A stretch of DNA of 64,000 nucleotides, from NCBI GenBank assembly GCA_041401985.1, contig JAWKTE010000002.1, positions 186,001 to 250,000 on the forward strand. Reading direction: 5' to 3'. The notes below the pieces were generated by a model. That model was not told where the DNA came from. It saw only the letters and a list, made by a program, of their open reading frames with translations, and did no database searches. The DNA is from JACKHA01 sp041401985. Lineage in GTDB: Bacteria; Planctomycetota; Phycisphaerae; Phycisphaerales; UBA1924. Shown here in pieces: positions 1 through 9,376 of the stretch. A program made the translations under genes and the position numbers. The stretch's first letter is position 1. Each line of letters starts with the position of its first letter.

Positions 1-7
1 CCGCCTG

Positions 8-910
8 ATGGTCGAGGGCGGGCACGCCGAGCGCTTGGGCGAACTCATGTACGCCGACTCGCCCGAGTGGCGGGAACTCTACCTGCGCCTGGGCGAACTG
101 CTGGGCGACATCCAGGACCTGGGCGAGTCGGTCGCCCGGAACATGCCCGAGCAAGTCGAGGAGGTCAAGGCCGAGACCATGGCCGCCGCCGAGCAGGGTC
201 GGGCTTCCAACTACCTCCAGCAGGTGCTGACGGGTCGGCGCCCGGCGGCACCGCGCTCGCCCGCGGGCCAGTCCGCCACCGACCCGCGCGACATGCTCAG
301 CGACACGCTCAAGCAGATCTCCGCCGACCCCTACGGCTGGGTCGCCCAGTCCGAGGACCGCCTCGGGTTCCAGTGGATCGACGACTACACCGTCGCCCTG
401 ACCTGGGACGACCAAGCCATCCTGCCGCCCATCGGCATCACCATGCGTCAGGCCGACGACGGGCTGTGGTACCTCGTGCTGCCCACGAGCCTGCCGCAGG
501 TTCGCCCGGTGGTGCCCGACACGCCCGAGGAGTTCTCGATCTGGGCGAGCCTGGTGCAGGTGATGCGCAACGCGGTGCAGGACATGCGGACGAGCGTCGA
601 GACGAGGCAGGTCGTGACGCTCGACGACCTGTCGCGCAAGGCCGGCGAGAACCTGCTGATCCCCGCCGGGCTGGTGATGGTGGCGTACGCCAAACTGGTC
701 GAGGACGACATGCGCCAGCAGCGCGAGGCCCGCCGGGCCGAGCGCCGCGCCCAGGAGGCGGCTCGCCAGATCGAGCAGGCGAGCCAGCCGGCCCAGGCCC
801 CTGCGGCGCCCGCTTCATCGGCCCCGACGGAGCCAGCGCCCGACCCTGTCCCGCCCCCGCCGGCCGCCTCCGAGCCAGCCGCCGATCCCGGTCCGAGCGA
901 TCCGGGCTGA
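8..910 (+). CDS. Hypothetical protein, possibly 5'-truncated by the window edge
   Basis: I do not recognise this protein. From the ATG at 8 it has 300 residues, but the frame is open to the first base of the window, so the true start may lie outside. The N-terminal half is acidic and helix-prone. A globular part follows with Trp-rich strands around residues 110-160. A strongly charged coiled-coil-like helix (about 233-260, rich in Glu, Arg and Gln) leads into a disordered Ala/Pro tail to residue 300. There is no signal peptide or membrane segment in the visible part. The gene converges on purK, 37 bp away. Base composition is like that of its neighbours. Confidence 0.6.
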   Translation: MVEGGHAERLGELMYADSPEWRELYLRLGELLGDIQDLGESVARNMPEQVEEVKAETMAAAEQGRASNYLQQVLTGRRPAAPRSPAGQSATDPRDMLSDTLKQISADPYGWVAQSEDRLGFQWIDDYTVALTWDDQAILPPIGITMRQADDGLWYLVLPTSLPQVRPVVPDTPEEFSIWASLVQVMRNAVQDMRTSVETRQVVTLDDLSRKAGENLLIPAGLVMVAYAKLVEDDMRQQREARRAERRAQEAARQIEQASQPAQAPAAPASSAPTEPAPDPVPPPPAASEPAADPGPSDPG

Positions 911-946
911 GCCACTTGCCCGCCCGGCACGGGCGCGCTGGCTCGG

Positions 947-2077
947 TCAATCGGCGCCGGTCGCGAGCAGCGCCTCGACCTGCTGGGCCCGATGCTCCGC
1001 CTCGGCCGCCGAGCGGGCGTTCACCGTGACGTGCCCGACCTTTCGTCCGGGGCGGACCGCCTTGCCGTACCAGTGGTACGACGCCCCTGGGATTGCCAGC
1101 AGGTCCGCCGCGTCGGGACGCTCACCGATCAGGTTGACCATCACGCTGTGCCCGACGGGCTCGGTTTCGCCGAGCGACCAGCCCAGGATCGCCCGGAGGT
1201 GGTTCTCGAACTGGCTGGTGGCCGCCCCTTCGATCGTCCAGTGCCCGGTGTTGTGCACGCGCGGGGCGATCTCGTTGGCCAGCAGCGTGCCGTCCTGGTC
1301 CTCGAACAGTTCCAGCGCCATGACGCCGACGTAGCCGAGGTGGTCCATGATCGACTTCGCTGCGTTCTCGGCCGAAGTCTGCAACGCCGGCGCGACGCCC
1401 GGCGCGGGGGCGACCGTTCGCCGGAGAATCCCGTGTTCGTGGGTGTTCTCGACCAGCGGGTAGAACCGCGACTTGCCCGCGGCCGACCGCACGCCGACGA
1501 TCGACAGTTCCCGCCGGAACGCGACGCACGACTCGACCAGCAGCGGCACAGACGGCAGCGAGCCGATCGCGCGATCGACATCCGAGACCGTCGCGATCCG
1601 GGCCTGTCCCTTGCCGTCGTACCCCATGCGGCGCGTCTTGACGATTGCCGGCAGACCGACGGCGTTGAGCGCCGCCAGCAGGTCATCCCGCCCCTGCGTC
1701 GCCGCATCCCATGCCACGGTCGTGTTCGTCGCCACGCCGCACGCCGCGAAGGCCCGCTTCTCAAGCAGGCGGTCCTGCGCGGTCCGCAGCGCCGTCGCCG
1801 CCGGTCGGACCTTGACTTGATCGCTCAGGTATTCGACGGCCTCGACCGGCACGTTCTCGAACTCCAGCGTGACCACGTCGCACACGTCGGCGAGCCGATC
1901 GAGCGCGGCCTGATCATCGAATCCGCCGGGAACGATCTCGCCAAGCCCGTCGCAGGGGCACCCCTCGGCGCCGGCGCACGCCGGATCGAGGAACCGCAGC
2001 CGCACGCCCATCGCCAGGCCCGCCAGCGCGAGCATCCGCCCCAGCTGCCCCGCCCCGAGCACGCCGACCGTCGCCAT
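947..2077 (-). CDS. purK: 5-(carboxyamino)imidazole ribonucleotide synthase PurK
   Basis: PurK is an ATP-grasp ligase of de novo purine synthesis. It carboxylates AIR with ATP and bicarbonate to N5-CAIR, the substrate of PurE. The 376-residue protein has the N-terminal nucleotide-fold motif VGVLGAGQLGRM, the central ATP-grasp fold and the late signature NEIAPRVHNTGHW that places catalytic residues around residue 270. Length is typical. Its ATG follows the TAG of purE with no gap, so the two genes are almost certainly cotranscribed and translationally coupled, in the order purE-purK. Function follows from the family and from the partner gene. Confidence 0.95.
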   Translation of the reverse strand: MATVGVLGAGQLGRMLALAGLAMGVRLRFLDPACAGAEGCPCDGLGEIVPGGFDDQAALDRLADVCDVVTLEFENVPVEAVEYLSDQVKVRPAATALRTAQDRLLEKRAFAACGVATNTTVAWDAATQGRDDLLAALNAVGLPAIVKTRRMGYDGKGQARIATVSDVDRAIGSLPSVPLLVESCVAFRRELSIVGVRSAAGKSRFYPLVENTHEHGILRRTVAPAPGVAPALQTSAENAAKSIMDHLGYVGVMALELFEDQDGTLLANEIAPRVHNTGHWTIEGAATSQFENHLRAILGWSLGETEPVGHSVMVNLIGERPDAADLLAIPGASYHWYGKAVRPGRKVGHVTVNARSAAEAEHRAQQVEALLATGAD

Positions 2078-2629
2078 CTACGCCCGCCCCTTCGCGGCGT
2101 CGCCCGAGTGAGGTCCGCTGCTGCCGCCCGCCGGGTCCGGGTTCTCCAGCACGCCGCGCGTCTGCTCGGCCCGGAACGCCTCAAGAGCCGCCCCGATCTC
2201 CGGGTGGTCCCCCGCCAGCATGGCCGCGGCGAACAAGGCCGCGTTCGTCGCCCCGGCCTTGCCGATCGCGAACGTCGCCACCGGCACGCCCGCGGGCATC
2301 TGCACGATCGACAGCAGCGAGTCCATCCCGTGCAGGGCCCTGGACTCCACCGGCACGCCAAGGACCGGCACGCTCGTCTTGCTCGCGCACATCCCGGGCA
2401 GGTGGGCCGCCCCGCCCGCCCCGGCGATGATGCACCGCAAGCCCCGCCCGGCCGCCGAATCCGCGTACTCGACGAGCAGATCGGGCGTGCGATGGGCCGA
2501 GACGACGCGCGTCTCGAAGGGCACGCCGAGTCGCTCCAGCATCTCCGCGGCGTGGCGCATCGTCTCCCAGTCGGAGCGGGAGCCCATGATGACGCCGACA
2601 ACTGGAGCGGCGAGTGGTGGGGGAGCCAT
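2078..2629 (-). CDS. purE: N5-carboxyaminoimidazole ribonucleotide mutase PurE
   Basis: PurE converts N5-CAIR to CAIR in purine synthesis. The 183-residue protein shows the class I motifs GSRSDWETM near residue 16 and SAHRTP near residue 44, followed by the Gly/Ala-rich segment IIAGAGGAAHLPG that binds the ribonucleotide. The C-terminal 20 residues are Gly/Ser/Pro-rich and outside the conserved fold. It is the first gene of a purE-purK pair on the minus strand. Its start at 2629 is 96 bp from the divergent K+ channel gene, so the promoters of both probably lie in 2630-2725. Confidence 0.95.
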   Translation of the reverse strand: MAPPPLAAPVVGVIMGSRSDWETMRHAAEMLERLGVPFETRVVSAHRTPDLLVEYADSAAGRGLRCIIAGAGGAAHLPGMCASKTSVPVLGVPVESRALHGMDSLLSIVQMPAGVPVATFAIGKAGATNAALFAAAMLAGDHPEIGAALEAFRAEQTRGVLENPDPAGGSSGPHSGDAAKGRA

Positions 2630-2725
2630 GATGCTGCGCCTCGCTTGTGGAGCCTGAGGTTAGCCGGGACGGCGCGGCCACGCCGATACCGACAAGGCAT
2701 CGGGTTCCGCTACCATCGCTCTCTG

Positions 2726-4426
2726 ATGAAGTTCCTCCCCGCCCAGCTCGCCTACCTGCTGCGCCACAAGCAGGCCCAGCGGAACATCAAGGCCCTGCTC
2801 CGCTACGTCGCGGCGCTTGTCGGGCTCATCCTGGTCTACACCGTCATCTTCCATGTCATCATGGAGTACGAGGAGCGCGTGGGCCACCCGGACCGCGAGC
2901 ACTCGTGGCTCGCCGGGGCCTACTGGACCCTCACCGTCATGACGACGCTCGGCTTCGGCGACATCACGTTCGAGACGGACCTGGGCAAGGCCTTCTCGAT
3001 GGTGGTCATGATCTCGGGTGTGGTCTTCCTGCTCACGCTGCTGCCCTTCACGTTCATCCAGTTCTTCTACGCGCCGTGGATGGAGGCCCAGGCCGCCCTC
3101 CGCACGCCGCGGCGTCTGCCCGAATCCGCCGCCGGCCACGTGCTGCTCACGGGATACGACCCGGTTTCCGCGGCCCTGGTCAAACGCCTCGAGGCCGCCG
3201 AGCGCCCGTACGCCGTTGTCGTGCCGGACCTGAAAGAGGCCCAGAACCTCTCCGACCAGGGCGTAAAGGTCGTTGTCGGGCAGTGGGACGACCCGGCGAC
3301 CTACGAGGCGGTGGGCGCCCGCCGCGCCGCGATGCTCTTCACGACGCAGCCCGATGCGGTGAACACGAACATCACGTTCACGGCCCGCTCGGTCGCGCCC
3401 GAACTGCTCATCGCGGCGACCGCGTCCAGTACTCAGGCCGAGGAGATCCTCACCCGCGCCGGGGCCGACCAGGTCATCCGCCTCAGCGAACTCATGGCCC
3501 AGGCCCTGGCCCGCTGCACCACGGGCGGCGACGCCATGTCCCACGTCGTGGCCGAGGTCGACAACGTGCTGATCGCCGAGGCCGGCGCCGCCCGCACGCC
3601 GCTGGTCGGCAAGACCCTCCGCGAGAACCGCATCCGCGATCTTGGCGTCAGCGTCATCGGCGTTTGGGAACGCGGCACGTTCGCCCTGGCCACGCCCGAC
3701 ACCGTCATCGGCGACCACACCATCCTCGTGCTCGCCGGATCACGCGAGCAACTCGACTCCTACGACGAGCACTTTGCCATCTACAACGCCTCCAACGCCC
3801 CGGCCCTCATCCTGGGCGGCGGACGCGTCGGCACCGCCACCGCCGTGGCCCTCCGCGAGCGCGGCATGGACGCCCGCATCGTCGAGAAGGACCCCGACCA
3901 CGCCCGGGACCCCGAGCGCACCGTCGTCGGCGACGCGGCCAATCTGGAGGTGCTCGAAGCCGCCGGCATCCGCCAGACCCCGGCCGTGCTGATCACGACG
4001 CACGACGACAACCTCAACACCTACCTCACGATCTATTGCCGCAGCCTCCGGCCCGAGGCCCAGATCATCACCCGCTCGACCCACGAGCGCAACGTCGCGA
4101 CGCTGCACCGGGCCGGGGCCGACCATGTGATGTCCTACGCGAGCATGGGCGCCTGGACGGTGATGAGCATCCTGAACCGCACGCGGATGCTGGCGATGGC
4201 CGAGGGGCTCGACGTGGTCCGGGCCGAGGTGCCGGCAAGCCTGGACGGCAAGACGATCATCGACAGCGGGGTCCGCCAGAAGACCGGGTGCACGATCGTC
4301 GCGGTGCGGGCCGGGGGCGAGGCGACGATCAACCCGCCGCCGACGCGGAAACTCGCCAAGGGCGAGGGGCTGGTGCTGGTGGGCGGGATGGACGCCGAGG
4401 CGAGGTTCCGGGCGGCGTTCAAGTGA
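2726..4426 (+). CDS. Potassium channel protein with tandem RCK (TrkA-N) domains
   Basis: This 566-residue inner-membrane protein looks like a two-helix K+ channel fused to a cytoplasmic gating ring. TM1 is about residues 27-48, the selectivity filter TLGFGD is at 74-79 and TM2 is about 90-112. The filter is a variant of the usual TVGYGD. Two Rossmann-type TrkA-N modules follow, the first starting near residue 136 (LLTGYDPVS) and the second near 350 (LILGGGRVGTAT). A TrkA-C-like domain is at the C-terminus. The frame is open far upstream, but that stretch is the antisense of purK and purE. I place the start at the ATG just before the hydrophobic segment. It is divergent from purE. K+ selectivity is inferred. 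Confidence 0.88.
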   Translation: MKFLPAQLAYLLRHKQAQRNIKALLRYVAALVGLILVYTVIFHVIMEYEERVGHPDREHSWLAGAYWTLTVMTTLGFGDITFETDLGKAFSMVVMISGVVFLLTLLPFTFIQFFYAPWMEAQAALRTPRRLPESAAGHVLLTGYDPVSAALVKRLEAAERPYAVVVPDLKEAQNLSDQGVKVVVGQWDDPATYEAVGARRAAMLFTTQPDAVNTNITFTARSVAPELLIAATASSTQAEEILTRAGADQVIRLSELMAQALARCTTGGDAMSHVVAEVDNVLIAEAGAARTPLVGKTLRENRIRDLGVSVIGVWERGTFALATPDTVIGDHTILVLAGSREQLDSYDEHFAIYNASNAPALILGGGRVGTATAVALRERGMDARIVEKDPDHARDPERTVVGDAANLEVLEAAGIRQTPAVLITTHDDNLNTYLTIYCRSLRPEAQIITRSTHERNVATLHRAGADHVMSYASMGAWTVMSILNRTRMLAMAEGLDVVRAEVPASLDGKTIIDSGVRQKTGCTIVAVRAGGEATINPPPTRKLAKGEGLVLVGGMDAEARFRAAFK

Positions 4427-4441
4427 TCGAAGCGACATCGA

Positions 4442-4651
4442 TCATTCCGACAGTTTCCGCAACGAATCGTCGTGCTGCGTCAGCATGAGTCGAAGGGCGT
4501 CCTGCGCCTTCGCGTCGAGCCTGCCCTGGCGGCACCGCTCGAGGAACATGATGTACGCGGAGACGCTCAGGTTCATCGCGGCCGCCGCGGCCTCGAGCTG
4601 CTTGCGGAACTCGGGCGTCGCCTGGAACTGGATGGTGTCGGTCGTGGACAT
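4442..4651 (-). CDS. Small ribbon-helix-helix-like protein
   Basis: A 69-residue protein that begins MSTTDTIQF and then has a short strand followed by two helices, with the LSVSAYIMF segment typical of the second helix of RHH or DUF1778-type antitoxins. It may be a DNA-binding regulator or a solitary antitoxin, because no toxin gene is adjacent. The ATG at 4651 is preferred over an in-frame ATG at 4663 and over a Gly/Arg-rich upstream extension, because only the shorter form looks like folded protein. It ends 15 bp from the convergent K+ channel gene. It lies downstream of guaA on the same strand, 107 bp away. Confidence 0.6.
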   Translation of the reverse strand: MSTTDTIQFQATPEFRKQLEAAAAAMNLSVSAYIMFLERCRQGRLDAKAQDALRLMLTQHDDSLRKLSE

Positions 4652-4758
4652 CGCTGCAATCATCGTCCGATCCGCCGCCCCGGACCACCCGGTTCCCGGA
4701 CCGCCGGGCCGGAAGCCCGCCGAGCCACCCGCACGCCCGCCTTTGGTTCGGCCCCGCC

Positions 4759-6438
4759 CTACTCCCATTCAATCGTCGCCGGCGGCTTGCTGGAAATGTC
4801 GTACACAACCCGGTTCACCCCGCGCACCTCGTTGATGATCCGCGACGAGATCTCCGCCAGCACCGCGTACGGGATCCGCGACCAGTCCGCGGACATGAAG
4901 TCCTGCGTCTCCACCGCACGCACCGCCACGACGCTGTCGTACGTCCGACCGTCGCCCATCACTCCCACGCTGCGGATCGGCAGCAGCACCGCGAACACCT
5001 GGCTCGTCTTGCGGTAGAGGTCCGCCGCAACGATCTCCTCCAGCACGATCTCGTCGCACTCGCGCAGGATCTCGAGCTGCGGCCTCGTCACCTCTCCCAG
5101 CACCCGCACCGCCAGCCCGGGCCCCGGGAACGGGTGGCGCCACACGATCGCCTCCGGCAGCCCCAGCACCTCGCCCAGCCGGCGCACCTCGTCCTTGAAC
5201 AGATCACGCAGCGGCTCGACCAGGTCGAACCCCAACTGCTCCGGCAGCCCGCCCACGTTGTGGTGGAGTTTGATCGACGCCGCCTTGCCCGCGTGACCGC
5301 CGCCGGACTCGATCACATCCGGGTACAGCGTCCCCTGCGCCAGGAACCGCACCTGCCCGCCGGTCCGCGACACGATCTCGGCCGCGGCCCGCTGGAACAC
5401 CTCGATAAACCGGTGCCCGATCAGCCGGCGCTTCTCCTGCGGATCGGTCACGCCCGCCAGGTCGCCAAGGAACTCCGCCGACGCGTCCACGACCCGCAGA
5501 TCGATCTTGAAGTGATCGCGGAACGTCGTCTCGACCAGTTCCCGCTCGTTTTTCCGCAGCAGGCCCGTGTCCACGAACACGCACGTCAGGCGGTCCCCGA
5601 TGGCCCGGTGGATCAGCGCCGCCGCCACCGCCGAGTCCACACCGCCCGACAGCCCGCACAGCACGCGCCCGTCGCCGACCCGGTCGCGCACCCGGGCCGC
5701 CTCGGCCTCCGCGAAGTCCGACATCCGCCAGTCGCCGCGGCACTGGCACACCTCGTGCACGAAGTTCCGCAGGATGTCCGTCCCGTGCGGCGTGTGCGTG
5801 ACTTCCGGGTGGAACTGCACGCCGAAGATCCGGCGCGTCGGCGTCACCAGCCGCACCGCGGCGTGCGGGCACGTCGGCGTCGACGCCAGCGTCTCGAACG
5901 CCTCGACGACGCCCTCCGACCCGGCAAGCCGCGTCACCTGGTCCCCGTGCGACATCCACACGCTCGTCCGCTGCGGCAGCGCGGCGAACAGGTCCGACCG
6001 GTCCGCCACCTCGATCGATGCCCGCCCGAACTCCCGCGACTCGCCCGGCTGCACCAGCCCGCCCATCAGGTGGCACACCAGCTGCATCCCGTAGCAGATC
6101 GCCAGCATCGGCACGCCCAGGTCCAGGATCGCCGGGTCGATCGTCGGCGCCCCCGCCTCGTACACGCTGTGCGGGCTGCCCGAGAGCACGATCCCCCTCG
6201 GGTTCATGGCCCTGAGTTCCGCCGCCGGGATGTCCGGGCGCACCAGCACCGAGAACGCCCCGGCCTCGCGGATCCGGCGGCAGATCAACTGGGCCGTCTG
6301 CGAGCCAAAGTCCAAGACCGGGATCACCTCGTCGTGCGGCAGGACGGGCGCGGGGGCTCGGCTGGTTGCCGACGTGGGCGAGGTTCCGCCAGCGGTATCG
6401 GCGGCGGGAGCGGAAGCACCGATGTCATGGGACGCCAT
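4759..6438 (-). CDS. guaA: GMP synthase (glutamine-hydrolysing)
   Basis: GuaA aminates XMP to GMP using glutamine and ATP. The 559-residue protein has a class I glutamine amidotransferase domain with the nucleophile Cys115 in LAICYGMQL and the His-Glu pair of HPEVTHT near residue 212. The N-type ATP pyrophosphatase domain follows, with the PP-loop GLSGGVDSA near 258. The C-terminal dimerisation domain ends in the usual KPPATIEWE. It is about 35 residues longer than typical GuaA because of an Ala/Ser/Thr-rich N-terminal extension with no internal Met before the catalytic domain. purE and purK lie only 2 kb away, so purine genes are loosely grouped here. Confidence 0.96.
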   Translation of the reverse strand: MASHDIGASAPAADTAGGTSPTSATSRAPAPVLPHDEVIPVLDFGSQTAQLICRRIREAGAFSVLVRPDIPAAELRAMNPRGIVLSGSPHSVYEAGAPTIDPAILDLGVPMLAICYGMQLVCHLMGGLVQPGESREFGRASIEVADRSDLFAALPQRTSVWMSHGDQVTRLAGSEGVVEAFETLASTPTCPHAAVRLVTPTRRIFGVQFHPEVTHTPHGTDILRNFVHEVCQCRGDWRMSDFAEAEAARVRDRVGDGRVLCGLSGGVDSAVAAALIHRAIGDRLTCVFVDTGLLRKNERELVETTFRDHFKIDLRVVDASAEFLGDLAGVTDPQEKRRLIGHRFIEVFQRAAAEIVSRTGGQVRFLAQGTLYPDVIESGGGHAGKAASIKLHHNVGGLPEQLGFDLVEPLRDLFKDEVRRLGEVLGLPEAIVWRHPFPGPGLAVRVLGEVTRPQLEILRECDEIVLEEIVAADLYRKTSQVFAVLLPIRSVGVMGDGRTYDSVVAVRAVETQDFMSADWSRIPYAVLAEISSRIINEVRGVNRVVYDISSKPPATIEWE

Positions 6439-6580
6439 GCGCGGCCCTTCCGGAAGCGGGTGCGTGCGGGGGGAAACGCAGAGGATAGTGCCAACCCCGC
6501 TGCCGGACCACGCGGTGTCCCACTCGATGCCTCGATGCCTCCTGCCTTGATGCCTTCCCCTATATCCTCACCCTTCCGCC

Positions 6581-7012
6581 CTATCGAACCGGCGGCACAA
6601 CCCACTCCGGCGCGACGCCGGGACGCAGGTACCCCCAGACCCGATACCGCCCACCTTCCATCGACGCCGGCACACTGACCGCCCGAAGCGCGGCCAGCAC
6701 CTCGTCGGTTCTGTCCCTGACCACTCTCGGCCCCACGAGGTTGCCAGCCCACGCGGTCTCGATCGGATCGAACTCCAGCCACTCGATCCACGCTGCATCA
6801 CCCAGCAACATGGGACGATCGAACGCCTCTCGGAGTTCCGAGTCGTTGATCCACTTCACCCAAGCCAGAGGCAGTAGCGGCTCGCCCAGGAGCAACTCCC
6901 GCCACTTCGTCGCGTTCATGCACGAGGCCAGCCGCTCCCGCTCGATCAACGCGGCCCGCTTCCGAGCGATGTGTGTTCGCTCGTCCCGGGGATCGCGCGG
7001 ACCTCGCAACAT
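6581..7012 (-). CDS. Small conserved-looking hypothetical protein
   Basis: A 143-residue soluble protein with no signal peptide. It has an N-terminal basic helix, then MNATKWREL near residue 32, an aromatic central part and the segment WIEWLEFDP near residue 77. This arrangement reminds me of the DUF6678 family, but I cannot confirm that. An alternative start at the internal ATG (6919) would remove the first 31 residues; I keep the longer form because the charged helix looks part of the fold. It is divergent from hicBA, with the start codons about 120 bp apart. Confidence 0.6.
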   Translation of the reverse strand: MLRGPRDPRDERTHIARKRAALIERERLASCMNATKWRELLLGEPLLPLAWVKWINDSELREAFDRPMLLGDAAWIEWLEFDPIETAWAGNLVGPRVVRDRTDEVLAALRAVSVPASMEGGRYRVWGYLRPGVAPEWVVPPVR

Positions 7013-7130
7013 GCGGAATGGTACGTCGCATGTGGATTATGCATGCGATATGCGACCTCGCCTCGCTGGCGACGCGACGCCGCCATTGTGCGGACCGTCG
7101 CCCAGTCCACCCTCCGCGTACCATTTGCCC

Positions 7131-7328
7131 ATGAAGATCAAGGTCGTCATCCACGACGCCGAAGAGGGCGGCTACTGGGCCGAGGTCCCCTCCATCCCCG
7201 GCTGCGCCACCCAGGGTGAGACGTTCGAGGAACTCCTGCAGAACCTCTACGACGCGGTCGAGGGGTGCCTGTCGGTCGATATCCAGCAGCCCGCCCCCGG
7301 CCAGCGCGTCATCGAGATCGCCGTGTGA
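7131..7328 (+). CDS. hicB: HicB-like antitoxin
   Basis: A 65-residue protein with the short HicB fold: strand KIKVVIHDAEEGGYWAEV, the PSIPGCATQGET motif, and a helix before the final strands. This family binds and blocks the HicA mRNA interferase. The C-terminal DNA-binding domain found in longer HicB proteins is absent, so autoregulation through this protein alone is uncertain. Its stop overlaps the start of hicA by four bases (GTGA), which couples their translation. The order is antitoxin first, the reverse of the E. coli locus. Confidence 0.85.
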   Translation: MKIKVVIHDAEEGGYWAEVPSIPGCATQGETFEELLQNLYDAVEGCLSVDIQQPAPGQRVIEIAV

Positions 7329-7531
7329 AACAGATCAGCGGCAAGGAACTCGCACGCGCCGTCGAACGCCACGGCTGGACGCTCCTCCGGACAACGGGCA
7401 GCCACCACATCTACGGGAAACAGGGTCTGGTCGTCCGACTTTCCATCCCGATCCATGCGAACAGGCCGCTCAAGGTCGGCCTGCTCCGCCACCTGCTCAA
7501 ACAGGCTGGCCTGACCGAACAGGAGGTTTGA
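7325..7531 (+). CDS. hicA: HicA-like mRNA interferase toxin
   Basis: A 68-residue protein with the double-stranded RNA-binding-like fold of HicA. The N-terminal helix GKELARAVERHGW is followed by the GSHHIY motif, which holds the catalytic His (around residue 29), and by the strand and helix of a typical HicA ending in LLKQAGLT. The GTG at 7325 overlaps the hicB stop. It gives a normal HicA length, while an upstream start would add a proline/arginine-rich tail that is antisense-like. Toxin activity is inferred from the family and from the paired antitoxin. Confidence 0.87.
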   Translation: MKQISGKELARAVERHGWTLLRTTGSHHIYGKQGLVVRLSIPIHANRPLKVGLLRHLLKQAGLTEQEV

Positions 7532-7592
7532 GCACGTCGCGACGTGTCTCCGCCCTCGTGTGATCGAGCAAGCGGTGGCATCGGCGCGGCCG

Positions 7593-9233
7593 TCACTTCT
7601 TCGGCTTCGCCTCACCGCTCACCCCGCCCCCATCGCCCGGCTCTTCCATCCTTCCCAACGCCCCCGGCAACTCGATCCCCGCCTGCTTCGCCAGTTCGTG
7701 CACCGGCGGCAGCGACCCGATCAGCCCCGACAGGAACTGCGCCGTCTGGCCCTTCACGCCGTTGGAAGCCGTGCCGGCCCCGCCCTCCCACACCGTGATC
7801 TTGTCGATCTTCAGGTTCTGGATCGCCTTCACCTGGGCCTGCACCAGTTCGGGGAGTTTCTCGATCATCAGCAGCGTCGGGGCCAGTTGCGGGTGCACCG
7901 AGCACGCGGCCATCAACTGGCGGTAGCCCTCGCCCTTGGCCTCCAGCACCTTCTGCACGCCCATGGCCTCGGCCTCGTACCGTGCCAGGATCGCGTCGGC
8001 CTCGCCCTTGGCCTCGATCCGGCGTTTCTCGGCCTCCGCCGCCGCCGCGATCTCGATCCGCTGCTTCTCGATCTCCTGGGCCGCCAGTTCTTCCTTTGAC
8101 AGGCGCGCGATCTCCTGCTGACGCTCGGCCTCGAAGATCGCCTTGGCCGCCGTCGCCGCCGCGACCTCCGACCGGCGCTTCGCCTCGGCCTTCACCTCCG
8201 CGAGTTTCGCCGTCGAGTCGGCCACCTGGGCCGCCGACGTGTTCTCGCCCTCGACCGCCTTGGCCTCCGCGTCCGCCACGCGGACGCGCTGCTCCTGCTC
8301 GGCCGCCTTCCGGGCCGCGATCGTCTCGGCCAGCCGCGTTGCCTGGGCGATCTCCTGGTCACGCTTGGCCTGCACCTCGCCCGTGACCGCCTCGGCCTCC
8401 AACGCCGCCACCGCCACGCGCTGCTTCTGCTCGGCCAGCTTTTTTCCCTCGGCCGCCGCCGCCGCCTCCTTCGCCACGTTCACGTTCCGCTCGCGCAGCG
8501 CGATCGCCTCGCCCGTCGCGCCGTCGCGCTCCTGCTGGGCGACCTCGACCTTGGCCCGGTTCACCGCCTCGGCCGCGGCCCGCTTGCCGATCGCCTCGAT
8601 GTACCCCGACTCGTCGGTGATGTCCCGGATGTTCACGTTGATCAGCTCGAGGCCGATCTTGTTGATCTCCTCGCCCACGTTCTGGTTGATCAGCGACATG
8701 AACTTCTCGCGGTCCTTGTTGATCTCCTCGATCGTCAGGGTCGCGATCACGAGGCGCAACTGCCCCAGGATGATGTCCTGGGCCTGCTCCCGCACCTGGT
8801 CCAGCGTCAGGTACAGCAGACGCTCGGCCGCGTTGTTCATCAGCGTCGGCTCGGTCGCGATGCCCACCGTGAACGTGCTGGGCACGTTCACGCGGATGTT
8901 GTTGAGCGACAGCGCCCCGCTCAGCGGGATCTCGATCACCATCGGCTCGAGCGAGAGGTACGCGTAGTCCTGGATCAGGGGCCAGATGAACGCGCCGCCG
9001 CCGTGCAGACACCGGCTGGCCTTGCGCCCCCCGACCCGCCCGTAAATCACCAGGATCCGGTTCGACGGGCACCGCCGGTACCGCTTGGCGATGAACACCG
9101 CCAGGAAGAACAGCACCAGCAGAGCCGCGCCGACCAGGAACAGCCAGACCAGTGGGTTGCCGGCGCTGATCGCCGCGTTGCCAAGAAGCGGAACCACGCG
9201 CGCCAGATCCGCCAGCATCGGTGCCATCGACAT
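7593..9233 (-). CDS. Flotillin-like SPFH/band 7 membrane protein
   Basis: A 546-residue membrane scaffold protein. One N-terminal transmembrane helix at about residues 28-51 precedes the SPFH domain. A long Ala/Glu/Lys/Arg-rich coiled coil (about 230-430) and a C-terminal hydrophobic segment follow, as in bacterial flotillins (FloA/FloT, YqiK type) that organise membrane microdomains. The ATG at 9233 is chosen because a good ribosome site (GAAGGGGG) stands about nine bases upstream; an upstream TTG would add 12 residues. It is flanked by an inverted simple-sequence repeat on its 5' side. No NfeD partner gene is adjacent. Confidence 0.88.
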   Translation of the reverse strand: MSMAPMLADLARVVPLLGNAAISAGNPLVWLFLVGAALLVLFFLAVFIAKRYRRCPSNRILVIYGRVGGRKASRCLHGGGAFIWPLIQDYAYLSLEPMVIEIPLSGALSLNNIRVNVPSTFTVGIATEPTLMNNAAERLLYLTLDQVREQAQDIILGQLRLVIATLTIEEINKDREKFMSLINQNVGEEINKIGLELINVNIRDITDESGYIEAIGKRAAAEAVNRAKVEVAQQERDGATGEAIALRERNVNVAKEAAAAAEGKKLAEQKQRVAVAALEAEAVTGEVQAKRDQEIAQATRLAETIAARKAAEQEQRVRVADAEAKAVEGENTSAAQVADSTAKLAEVKAEAKRRSEVAAATAAKAIFEAERQQEIARLSKEELAAQEIEKQRIEIAAAAEAEKRRIEAKGEADAILARYEAEAMGVQKVLEAKGEGYRQLMAACSVHPQLAPTLLMIEKLPELVQAQVKAIQNLKIDKITVWEGGAGTASNGVKGQTAQFLSGLIGSLPPVHELAKQAGIELPGALGRMEEPGDGGGVSGEAKPKK

Positions 9234-9376
9234 CGTCCAATCCCCCTTCAGGGCAGCCGGAACCCGCACGCCGTCCCAGTGCGCGTCTGTTCATAGCGTA
9301 CAGAACCCGCCCTGCCAGACGTTCCTTCGGATTCCAGCATGTCGGTTGCAGCGGAAAGCCCGGAACCAAGGCACTC

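Noticed and set aside
992..2725. A very long plus-strand frame leading into the K+ channel gene
   Set aside because: It is the antisense of purK and purE. Its translation is Arg/His-rich with no domain, and the channel protein begins naturally at the ATG at 2726.
4442..4651. The small RHH-like gene as half of a toxin-antitoxin pair
   Set aside because: No toxin-like gene adjoins it; its neighbours are guaA and the K+ channel gene. I therefore list it only as RHH-like.
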